Shown here: positions 1-6,013 of the stretch, one piece after another
Layout: each line of letters starts with the position of its first letter
Numbering within the stretch: the stretch's first letter is position 1
Program-made: the position numbers and the translations under genes
Assembly: GCA_016875255.1 (NCBI GenBank)
Contig: VGRU01000202.1
Coordinates: 1-6,462, forward strand
DNA: 6,462 nucleotides
Source: Deltaproteobacteria bacterium
GTDB lineage: Bacteria; Desulfobacterota; BSN033; UBA1163
Direction of reading: 5' to 3'
The notes under the pieces: model-generated
Database searches by the model: none
What the model was told of the DNA's origin: nothing
Seen by the model: the letters and a program-made list of their open reading frames with translations, nothing else

Positions 1-1329
1 TTAAATCTTTTTGATCAAGACATTTCCGGGCGCTTTTTCGACGACTTCGGAAATATTTTTTAAATAGTTGGAGATATTCTCTTCCTCATCCGATCGAGAA
101 ACAGTGTCATAGGGGATTCCAAGCCGCTCGTAGGCATCGAGTACCTCTTTTACGGTAAGGTTTTCTATCGTCCGGCCGGGTTGAAAAGTGACTTGATGTT
201 TAGTTCCGCTTGTTGTTTCAACGACGAGCCCAACATCGATCAATTCTTGGAGGAGTTGCCGCACAAAGCGAACCGGAATTTCCAACAGCTCTGCAATCTG
301 TATGGCGTCTAATGCTTTTTCTCCTTGAGAAAACTTCTTGGTCAGCAGGTGAAATATCTTAAGGGTGAGAAGCCTTTTCGATGAGAAGCTGGCCCGGGAA
401 TAATCCGGTTGAAATCCGAACGTTTCATAATGTTCATTGGCATGAGAAATTTCAGCTCCGAAAAGGACAATCATCCAGCTCATTTGAAGCATCGCCAGGA
501 AAAGGGGCAGGGCCGCGAAGCTACCGTAAATGGCGCCGTAACTTGCAGCTCCGATCTGGAACTTAATATATAACCACTGGACGACCTGGGCAATCGTCCC
601 CGCGAAGATCCCTCCCACGATAGCTGACCTGAGCGGAATCCGGGCATTGGGCATCACCAGATAGAGCATGGTTAACAGAATCCAGATCGAAACATAAGGC
701 AACAGATTCAACAGGAAAAAGATGACCGAGCTAAACACTCCCAGAAAGGCGATTTTTTGAACAATCACCTTCACCTGGCTGGCCACGAGGACGGTCGCAC
801 TGCTGGCGATGATCATGAGAACCGGAGCGAAAACCATCATGGCAATATAATCGCTAAATTTTCTTACAAGGGTTCTCGATTTTTTTACCTCCCATATATT
901 ATTGAGTGACTCCTCAATTTTTCCCAGAATCGATATCACCGTCCATAAGAGTAAGACCACGCCAACACCGGCGATCACCCCTCCTTTGGCCTGATCAAGA
1001 AGGTTGTGTGAAAACGCAAGAATCTGGTTTGTGATGTCCGCCTGCCAGTTTGCCTTTTCCGCCATCTGGAGAATCTGTTTTTCGATCATTTTTTCAAGAC
1101 CGAAGCCCTTAGAAATGGCAAAGGCGACGGCAACCACCGGAACGACATTGAGTAGAGAATAATAGGTCAAGACCGATGCTGTCTTTCGACAGTGGTCCCT
1201 AATAAATCCTTGGGCTGCCAAAAGCATGATACGGAGATATTTAACGAAAAAGGCTTTAATGGGATGCAGTTCTTTTAACCGGATTTCCCAGATGCCCGTC
1301 TTGAAGAAATTGATGATGCGTGACATCAT
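1..1329 (-). CDS. YihY/BrkB-family inner-membrane protein with C-terminal winged-helix-like domain
   Basis: This is a polytopic inner-membrane protein of the YihY/BrkB (UPF0761) family, of unsettled function; the old label 'ribonuclease BN' for this family is a misannotation. Counting from the ATG at 1329 the protein has 442 residues. Seen: the family's N-terminal signature around residues 50-75 (TASVLTYYSLLNVVPVVAVA); hydrophobic segments near 117-136, 160-186, 192-226 (probably two spans), 235-252 and 267-292; and the conserved GAASYGAIYGSFAALP stretch followed by FGAEI. A soluble tail from about 317 to 384 (SSKRLLTLKIFHLL, then IAELLEIPVRFVRQLLQELIDVGLV) reads as a winged helix-turn-helix, and an acidic tail follows. 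Start choice: an in-frame TTG at 1362 overlaps the mscL stop (TTGA) and would add 11 residues, but the ATG at 1329 has a good ribosome-binding site. It lies 29 nt downstream of mscL and is probably co-transcribed. It ends in TAA at the window edge and appears complete. Family call is strong; function is unknown. Confidence 0.9.
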   Translation of the reverse strand: MMSRIINFFKTGIWEIRLKELHPIKAFFVKYLRIMLLAAQGFIRDHCRKTASVLTYYSLLNVVPVVAVAFAISKGFGLEKMIEKQILQMAEKANWQADITNQILAFSHNLLDQAKGGVIAGVGVVLLLWTVISILGKIEESLNNIWEVKKSRTLVRKFSDYIAMMVFAPVLMIIASSATVLVASQVKVIVQKIAFLGVFSSVIFFLLNLLPYVSIWILLTMLYLVMPNARIPLRSAIVGGIFAGTIAQVVQWLYIKFQIGAASYGAIYGSFAALPLFLAMLQMSWMIVLFGAEISHANEHYETFGFQPDYSRASFSSKRLLTLKIFHLLTKKFSQGEKALDAIQIAELLEIPVRFVRQLLQELIDVGLVVETTSGTKHQVTFQPGRTIENLTVKEVLDAYERLGIPYDTVSRSDEEENISNYLKNISEVVEKAPGNVLIKKI

Positions 1330-1335
1330 AACAGT

Positions 1336-1342
1336 TCTCCCT
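1336..1342 (-). promoter_or_regulatory. Ribosome-binding site deciding the YihY-like start
   Basis: On the minus strand AGGGAGA precedes ACTGTT and then ATGATG, giving a 6-nt gap to the first ATG at 1329. This is a much better Shine-Dalgarno arrangement than the AGGCAGG directly against the upstream TTG at 1362, so the shorter 442-residue product is preferred. The second ATG (1326) is also possible and would remove only one residue. Confidence 0.6.
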
Positions 1343-1358
1343 TTCCGTCCCCTGTTGT

Positions 1359-1814
1359 TCAACCTGCCTTCAGTTCAGAAGTGCATTGTGGACAACGGGT
1401 TGCTTTGATCGGAATCGCGGAGAAACAATACGCACATTCTTTGGTCGTTGGCACAGGAGGAGGGGCCTCCTCTTGACGTCTCAATCGATTAATCGTTCGG
1501 ACAAGGAGAAATACCGCAAAGGCAACGATGACAAAACTGATGATGGTATTCACAAACACTCCGAAGTTGATCGTCACGGCCCCTGCGGACTTTGCTGCAG
1601 CCACGGAGGCATAAGGTCCGGCCACCTTGCCTTCCTTGAGGACAACAAAAATATTGGAAAAATCAACATTCCCTAAAAGCAGGCCAATGGGCGGCATGAT
1701 CACGTCTTGAACGAGTGAATTCACAATGGTGCCGAAGGCTGCTCCAATGATGATACCCACCGCCATATCCAACACATTTCCCTTCATCGCAAACTCTCTA
1801 AATTCTTTTAGCAT
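1359..1814 (-). CDS. mscL: Large-conductance mechanosensitive channel MscL with C-terminal zinc ribbon
   Basis: MscL is a homopentameric inner-membrane channel that opens under high membrane tension and releases solutes during hypo-osmotic shock. The 151-residue product starts [13 protein letters not shown], the amphipathic N-terminal helix typical of the family. TM1 spans about 14-43 ([13 protein letters not shown], then [10 protein letters not shown]) and TM2 about 82-106 ([21 protein letters not shown]), followed by the basic cluster INRLRR. Aligned to E. coli MscL, the pore-constriction residues L19 and V23 become M17 and I21, and G26 is kept as G24. After a proline-rich linker (APPPVPTTK) the usual cytoplasmic helical bundle is replaced by a four-cysteine knuckle, C127-x2-C130-x10-C141-x2-C144, which I read as a zinc ribbon. 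The ATG has the strong Shine-Dalgarno AAGGAGG nine bases upstream. It is followed closely by the YihY-like gene and preceded by a repeat-rich gap. Confidence 0.97.
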   Translation of the reverse strand: MLKEFREFAMKGNVLDMAVGIIIGAAFGTIVNSLVQDVIMPPIGLLLGNVDFSNIFVVLKEGKVAGPYASVAAAKSAGAVTINFGVFVNTIISFVIVAFAVFLLVRTINRLRRQEEAPPPVPTTKECAYCFSAIPIKATRCPQCTSELKAG

Positions 1815-1820
1815 AAAATG

Positions 1821-1830
1821 GTCCCTCCTT
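1821..1830 (-). promoter_or_regulatory. Strong Shine-Dalgarno of mscL
   Basis: The minus strand reads AAGGAGGGAC, then CATTTT, then ATG. The AAGGAGG core matches the 16S anti-Shine-Dalgarno very well, which fixes the mscL start and suggests efficient translation. No convincing sigma-70 promoter with normal spacing could be placed upstream. Confidence 0.75.
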
Positions 1831-1877
1831 TTAACATGCGATTTTTATAGGCTGTTTTCTTGGTTTATTGTATCAAT

Positions 1878-1918
1878 TTAGCGGTTTGCCCTTCGACAGG
1901 CTCAGGGTGAACGGCTAA
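1878..1918. repeat. REP-like hairpin, copy A (loop TCGACAGGCTC)
   Basis: The arms TTAGCGGTTTGCCCT and AGGGTGAACGGCTAA can pair over 15 positions with one G/G mismatch and two G-T wobbles, closing an 11-nt loop TCGACAGGCTC. The same loop, on the opposite strand, closes the hairpin at 2088-2126, while the innermost stem bases differ. Sequences of the form CTTCGACAGGCTCAGGGTGAAC are familiar as dispersed intergenic repeats in many bacterial genomes. The element lies about 65 bp upstream of the mscL start, where it could affect the mscL promoter or leader. Confidence 0.7.
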
Positions 1919-1960
1919 GTAATTATTAACAGTCTCAAAATAGTAACGACATCAATTTGT

Positions 1961-2034
1961 AAAATCCCTCCTAACCTCCCTTTGCCTAAGGGAGGAATTA
2001 CCCCTCTTTGGCAAAGAGGGGGAGGGGAGATTTT
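1961..2034. repeat. Palindromic MITE-like element, complete copy 1
   Basis: This is a 74-bp element with inverted ends: AAAATCCCTCC on the left and GGAGGGGAGATTTT on the right. Inside are two hairpins in tandem. CCTCCCTT (1975-1982) pairs with AAGGGAGG (1988-1995) around TGCCT, and CCCCTCTTT (2001-2009) pairs with AAAGAGGGG (2013-2021) around GGC. The first ~36 bases match the copy at 5854 onward with three differences. No target-site duplication is evident at the flanks. It encodes nothing and would need a helper transposase elsewhere if mobile. Confidence 0.75.
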
Positions 2035-2087
2035 CCAATGCTCATGTCAATTTAATTATGGGTTTTAAATAATTTTGAACGTGCCGT

Positions 2088-2126
2088 AGTCCGTTCGTGG
2101 TGAGCCTGTCGAACCATGAACGGACT
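2088..2126. repeat. REP-like hairpin, copy B (inverted, loop GAGCCTGTCGA)
   Basis: AGTCCGTTCGTGGT pairs with ACCATGAACGGACT over 14 positions, with a single G-T wobble, around the loop GAGCCTGTCGA. That loop is the exact reverse complement of the loop in the hairpin at 1878-1918. The two hairpins are thus inverted copies bracketing the complete palindromic element at 1961-2034. On the minus strand this stem lies about 50 bases downstream of the DUF748 stop codon and could stabilise the 3' end of that transcript, but there is no adjacent U-tract. Confidence 0.75.
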
Positions 2127-2140
2127 TGCGACACAGTCTC

Positions 2141-2175
2141 TTGCCAAAGGGAGGAGAAACACTTCCCCCTTTGAC
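2141..2175. repeat. Truncated copy of the palindromic MITE-like element
   Basis: TTGCCAAAGGGAGGAGA followed by a short variable stretch and TTCCCCCTTTG matches the centre of the element at 5852-5936 in the same orientation. The left end and left half of hairpin 1 are missing, as is the right half of hairpin 2. It lies 14 bp from the REP-like hairpin at 2088-2126 and 3 bp from the DUF748 stop codon. It is probably a deletion remnant. Confidence 0.65.
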
Positions 2176-2178
2176 GTT

Positions 2179-5100
2179 TTATTTCAGCTTAAAATCCACA
2201 CGACTATCCTTGATCTTCTCCTTCTTTTCCGGGGTAAGAGATTTTGGTTCAAGGATAAATATTCTTTCCGGTTCAACCGGACCGGATTTGACGATAGCTT
2301 CTTTTACTTTCATGGCCCGTTGAGAGGCAAGGGTCCTCAGATCCCCATCCTTGATTTCTAAATGAGTCAGGATCAATTTTTCCATTTCAGGTACTGGGAT
2401 GTCCTTGGCCATGCCCAGAACATTTCTCGGTTTCGGGAATTTCTCTTCTTTATAGGCCAGCTTCAGATATTTGTCGTATTCCGGTTTTTCGATTTTCACC
2501 TCATCCACAGGAATGGCAGGTTGTCTTTTCTTGACCATCTCATTCAGTTTCTGCGCCTTTAGCTTTCTGTTGAACATATACTGCTTCAACCCCTCTCTGT
2601 CTTTCTCCATATCCACACGCCCCTCGATATCCATTTTAAGGGAAGGCCGATCATTCAGAGCCTTTGCAATGGCGCTCAGTTTCTTCGCACTGGGTTCGGC
2701 AACCACGGAGCTTCCGTATTCAAACTCGACGAAACTCAGTTCTTCTCCCCCTCCAATCATGGCCCCGAGAAGTGAAAAAGGTGAGGTGGCAGCCTTTGCA
2801 ATCAGGTTGACCAGGATCTTCAGAATGATTCCCCATACGCTGAATTTAGGATCATCGAGACTCCCTGTGACAGGGATGTCCAGTTTGATCTCTCCTTTTC
2901 GATCCTTAAGAAGGGCAATGGCAAGCTTGACAGGTAACTTGGTCGCCTGAGGACTTTCAATCTTATCTCCCAGAGTAAATTGATCCAAGAAGATATGATT
3001 CTGAGAATCGAGTTTCTTCTTGGCGATGAGATATTGCAGGTCAAAAGAAAGTTTGCCCTTCTCAATGGTATATCCAACATATTTCCCGGAATAAGGAGTC
3101 ATCGGACTGAGATCCATATCCTTAAACCGGACTTTTAAATCGACGTGCAGGTCTTCTTTCAAAGGATTGATCTTCCCCGTGATCTCAAGGGGAGCATAAT
3201 CGTTCAGCTTCCCACGAAGTTCCATATCGGCCAGGGTCGTCTCTTCGGAAGAAAGCCCGGACACCCTTCCTCCGATCTCAGTCAGTTTTACCGAATATTC
3301 CGGTTTGAGGGATTGATCCGAGAAGTCAACTCTCCCTTCCTGCAGGGTAACTGTTCCGATTTTGATATTTTTAACCGACTCCTTTTCTTTCTGCGAAGAA
3401 GCCGCCTTCTCCTGTGTCACAGGAGGAGAGGCTTCTTTCTCTTTCTTTGGCTCGTCCTTTACCATAATCTCCTGAAGATTCAGTGATCCATTCGGTTGGA
3501 TAACCAGGCGAGTATAGAAATTGGTAAGGGAGATTCCTTTGACATCGATCAAGAGAGGATTCAGCCCCACATTAAAATCATCGAAAGAGAGAGACTCCCA
3601 CTTCAGGAAGTCTTCGGCATTCTGCTTATCAATGGATGCAAAATGGGTTAAAGAGGCTTCGCCCCGGTAGGTCATTTTAAATTCCTTGTTGTCCGGCATC
3701 CCTAAGATAAGGGTACCAGCCGATGAAAAGGCGCCGCCTGTTAAAGTGATTTTTACTTTATCTGTGAAATAAGACTGAAAGGACCCGATTTCTAAGCCTT
3801 TTAAATTCATTTTTAAATCTGCTGCTACAGGATCGATGCCAACCATCCCTGTCATGGAAAAGGTTCCCTTCTTGTTCAAAAGAAGGTCAAGAGTAAGTTT
3901 GCCCTTGCTATTTTTTGCGGTCGAGATATTTTCTCCTGTCAGTTTAAAATCTTCTACAACCACCATCACGGGTTCAATGGGTGTTTGATCCTCCACTCGA
4001 ATCGTATAACCACCAACCGACAAATTTTTCAGTAAGACGGCCCAGGGTTTTTCAGGAACCTTCGTTTTGTCCTCCACGGGTTTTTCTTGGGATGCCGATG
4101 GGGATACTGATGGAGGAGGAAAGAGTTTGAGGAGATTCAAATCGCCATTTTTAAAACGTTTGATGGAGAGGTCCCCTTTCTGTATGGAGACCTTCCCAAT
4201 GTTGAGTTGCCTCTTTGCAAGATCAACATCGGTCTCTCGGATTGAAAAGTTGGGGATCTTAAGAAAGTCTTCATTCTCTTCAGCTTTCTTAAGACGAAGG
4301 GAATTGAGGACGAGGGTGAGTCCTGAAAGGAAGACCTCTGGTTCCTTTTCGCCTTTACCATATTTGTAACGTATAGAAAAGTCGAGGCGTCCCTCTTCAA
4401 TGTCAAAGAGGATGTTATCCCGATAGTAAGGTGCATATTTCTTTAACGGAATAGATTTGATTTCCAAAGCCCCTCCTGCTCCCAAGGGGTCCATCGAAAA
4501 TTCACCCTCAAGCTTGATGTTTTCTTTGGCCTCGGTTTGAAGGGAAAGTGTGTACGCTGATTTCTTGTCCTTACCATTGCTGAAATGATCAACCTTTAAG
4601 GCGATCGGATTAAAGATCGTTTTAAAGGTTGGATTTCTGGAAAGATCGGAGAAAGAGACTTTTCCGCCCGTAAGTTGTATCTCATCGATATCTAAAACCA
4701 AAGGGGCTGACTCTTCATCCTTCTTGGGAGCAGATTTCGCCTCGCTTTTTTCGGGCAGGAGGGTTTGAAGGTTGACGACTCCTTGATCATCACGCCGTAC
4801 TTCCAGTTCAGGAGACTGGATGGAAATCTTTGACAGGTGAATGATCTGTCGGAGAGGTTCTGTCGGCGCAATTCCGATTTCAAGAAGTGGAAGTCTGAAT
4901 AAAGGATTTTTCTTGTTATCGTCGAGCGCCACTTTTTTTAAGGCCACATTTCCCGTCACTGTCAAGGAGGGCGATTTATCCCGGGGCTGAAGAAACGAGA
5001 CTTTTGCTTGAACATCGAGAAAAGCGGAGACGATCTTAAAATTTAATTTAATAGGGAGATAGGCAAGATAATAGGGAATGTCCAGGTCGTTGATATTGAT

Positions 5101-5793
5101 GTCAAAAACGGTTTCAAGGGTGTCTCCAAATGGTTTGGTATTTCCTTGAACCTTATAGGGTGTCTCATTAATTTTAGCGGAAAAAACAGGTTGGACAAAG
5201 ATATCAATCTGAGAGGGGATGTTCGATATGAAGGGAACGCCGATGTTCAGTTCATTAACCGAATGCTTGGTCTGCTTAGGTCCATCCCAGAGGTCAATGC
5301 TTCCATTGATGAGCTGAATGTTATTTAAAGAAAACCTTAATGGTTTTCCTTTTTCCGCAGGTGGGGCCTCCGTCTTCTTTTCAATCAAATCAGAGAAATT
5401 AAAGGTCATGTCTGAAAGACGGTTGATTTTAACATAAGGATTCGTCAACCGGATCTCTTTTAGAACCAGGGCAAATTTCAGAACAGAGAGACTCTGGAGG
5501 TTTACGAAAAGCTCATCAAAGGATAAAAACGTTTCTGACCTTCCGCGATCCTTCACCTGAAACCCTCTTACCGTTAAAGAGAGCGCATAGGGGTTCACCT
5601 TGATTTGGGTGATCGCCACTTCACGATGAAGGTTCTCCGAAAGTTTCTTGATCAAAATAGATTTTAAGACAGGAGGGATAACAAAAAAGCCAACCAGGGT
5701 AAAGACGACAAAAAAAATGACGAGCCCGACGAGTATCTTCTTAAGCCGGGGCTTTAGTTTATTTTCATAAATCCGAATGATTTTTCCAATCAC
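2179..5793 (-). CDS. DUF748 / AsmA-like periplasmic repeat protein, 1204 aa
   Basis: This is a very large AsmA-like protein of the DUF748 family. Relatives (AsmA, TamB, YhdP) are anchored in the inner membrane, extend into the periplasm and are implicated in phospholipid transport to, or assembly of, the outer membrane; the same role here is inferred. Seen: a basic N-terminus and one membrane span at about 20-41, then a beta-rich body. Four related units begin near residues 113, 322, 534 and 753. Each has the pattern strand, [DN]G-x-[LV]NL, a charged or proline-rich linker, then G-x-[IV]-x-[FV]-x-D. Residues ~900-1030 hold the typical DUF748 stretch (KGKLSFDLQY, LDIPVTGSLDDPKFSVW, LLGAMIGGGEELSFVEFEYG). 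The C-terminus (1019-1065 and 1150-1204) resembles an OmpA-like domain split by an insertion. I see no cysteine. The start is a GTG with a weak purine-rich GGGGTGG four to five bases upstream; no nearby alternative is better. Upstream lies another AsmA-family gene. Confidence 0.9.
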   Translation of the reverse strand: MIGKIIRIYENKLKPRLKKILVGLVIFFVVFTLVGFFVIPPVLKSILIKKLSENLHREVAITQIKVNPYALSLTVRGFQVKDRGRSETFLSFDELFVNLQSLSVLKFALVLKEIRLTNPYVKINRLSDMTFNFSDLIEKKTEAPPAEKGKPLRFSLNNIQLINGSIDLWDGPKQTKHSVNELNIGVPFISNIPSQIDIFVQPVFSAKINETPYKVQGNTKPFGDTLETVFDININDLDIPYYLAYLPIKLNFKIVSAFLDVQAKVSFLQPRDKSPSLTVTGNVALKKVALDDNKKNPLFRLPLLEIGIAPTEPLRQIIHLSKISIQSPELEVRRDDQGVVNLQTLLPEKSEAKSAPKKDEESAPLVLDIDEIQLTGGKVSFSDLSRNPTFKTIFNPIALKVDHFSNGKDKKSAYTLSLQTEAKENIKLEGEFSMDPLGAGGALEIKSIPLKKYAPYYRDNILFDIEEGRLDFSIRYKYGKGEKEPEVFLSGLTLVLNSLRLKKAEENEDFLKIPNFSIRETDVDLAKRQLNIGKVSIQKGDLSIKRFKNGDLNLLKLFPPPSVSPSASQEKPVEDKTKVPEKPWAVLLKNLSVGGYTIRVEDQTPIEPVMVVVEDFKLTGENISTAKNSKGKLTLDLLLNKKGTFSMTGMVGIDPVAADLKMNLKGLEIGSFQSYFTDKVKITLTGGAFSSAGTLILGMPDNKEFKMTYRGEASLTHFASIDKQNAEDFLKWESLSFDDFNVGLNPLLIDVKGISLTNFYTRLVIQPNGSLNLQEIMVKDEPKKEKEASPPVTQEKAASSQKEKESVKNIKIGTVTLQEGRVDFSDQSLKPEYSVKLTEIGGRVSGLSSEETTLADMELRGKLNDYAPLEITGKINPLKEDLHVDLKVRFKDMDLSPMTPYSGKYVGYTIEKGKLSFDLQYLIAKKKLDSQNHIFLDQFTLGDKIESPQATKLPVKLAIALLKDRKGEIKLDIPVTGSLDDPKFSVWGIILKILVNLIAKAATSPFSLLGAMIGGGEELSFVEFEYGSSVVAEPSAKKLSAIAKALNDRPSLKMDIEGRVDMEKDREGLKQYMFNRKLKAQKLNEMVKKRQPAIPVDEVKIEKPEYDKYLKLAYKEEKFPKPRNVLGMAKDIPVPEMEKLILTHLEIKDGDLRTLASQRAMKVKEAIVKSGPVEPERIFILEPKSLTPEKKEKIKDSRVDFKLK

Positions 5794-5851
5794 ATGACCA
5801 CCCCACTTATATATTCCCTTTTCGTAACACTTTAGCTGTTTGAAAATCTTT

Positions 5852-5936
5852 ATAAAATCCCTCCCGACCTCCCTTTGCCAAAGGGAGGAGATAGGAGTTT
5901 CCCCCTTTGGAAAAGGGGGATGAAGGGGGATTTTAT
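5852..5936. repeat. Palindromic MITE-like element, complete copy 2
   Basis: This is an 85-bp element with ends ATAAAATCCCTCC and GGGGGATTTTAT, perfectly inverted over the outer ten bases. Hairpin 1 pairs CCTCCCTTT (5868-5876) with AAAGGGAGG (5880-5888) around GCC. Hairpin 2 pairs CCCCCTTT (5901-5908) with AAAGGGGG (5912-5919) around GGA. Its left part is nearly identical to 1961-1996. It lies between the AsmA-family gene and the DUF748 gene, about 60 bp upstream of the DUF748 GTG, so it would be transcribed as a structured spacer if the two genes share an mRNA. It could partly separate their expression. Confidence 0.8.
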
Positions 5937-5948
5937 GATGATTCTTTT

Positions 5949-5960
5949 AGTCAATTGACT
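5949..5960. other. Perfect 12-bp palindrome AGTCAATTGACT
   Basis: AGTCAATTGACT is its own reverse complement. It lies in the gap between the AsmA-family gene and the DUF748 gene, just outside the palindromic element. The rest of 5937-6013 is AT-rich with no gene. The palindrome could be a small operator or chance; there is no T-run to make it a terminator, and no second copy was noticed. Confidence 0.3.
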
Positions 5961-6013
5961 CATGAAACTCTTCTTTTCATAAGGTTAAATTGATACCCCT
6001 TTTCTTATTTTGC

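Larger units (their letters stand above)
1815..2178. other. Repeat-filled intergenic region between the DUF748 gene and mscL
   Basis: This 364-bp stretch holds no credible gene. From the mscL side it contains the mscL leader, an imperfect hairpin (1878-1918), a complete palindromic repeat element (1961-2034), AT-rich spacer (about 2035-2085), a near-perfect hairpin in inverted orientation relative to the first (2088-2126), and a truncated palindromic element (2141-2175) ending three bases before the DUF748 stop codon. No hairpin is followed directly by a run of T on the minus strand, so no classical intrinsic terminator is called. The long structured spacer still makes read-through from the DUF748 gene into mscL uncertain, and mscL may have its own promoter here. 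Confidence 0.8.

Noticed and set aside
1386..1676. Plus-strand open frame antisense to mscL
   Set aside because: It mirrors the well-conserved mscL coding sequence, and its product is low in hydrophobic residues with no recognisable pattern.
1844..1876. Possible mscL promoter: TTGATA (1876-1871) and TATAAA (1849-1844) on the minus strand
   Set aside because: The spacer would be 21 bases, too long for a normal sigma-70 promoter, and no better -35 partner is at 16-18 bases. A promoter is likely in this area but I cannot place it.
2001..2021. Intrinsic terminator from the GC-rich hairpins
   Set aside because: None of the hairpins is followed immediately by a T-run on the minus strand; they fit better as parts of repeat elements, though they may still slow transcription.
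1961..2034. CRISPR-like array in the repeat-rich gap
   Set aside because: The repeats are palindromic, few, of different kinds and orientations, and not separated by regular unique spacers.
2116..2361. Open frames on the plus strand across the DUF748 gene (for example 2116-2361, 2471-2950, 3145-3486, 4067-4369)
   Set aside because: They lie antisense to a 1204-residue protein with clear family features, show no recognisable domains and have compositions expected of antisense translation of a lysine- and leucine-rich gene.
2820..3080. Minus-strand open frames in other registers inside the DUF748 gene (2820-3080, 4137-4436, 4692-4883)
   Set aside because: These are out-of-frame shadows of the long gene, with no domain resemblance and no need to invoke a frameshift.
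5807..5815. TATATA box-like sequence just upstream of the DUF748 GTG
   Set aside because: It lies only about 14 bases from the start codon and has no -35 partner, so it is unlikely to be a working -10 element.
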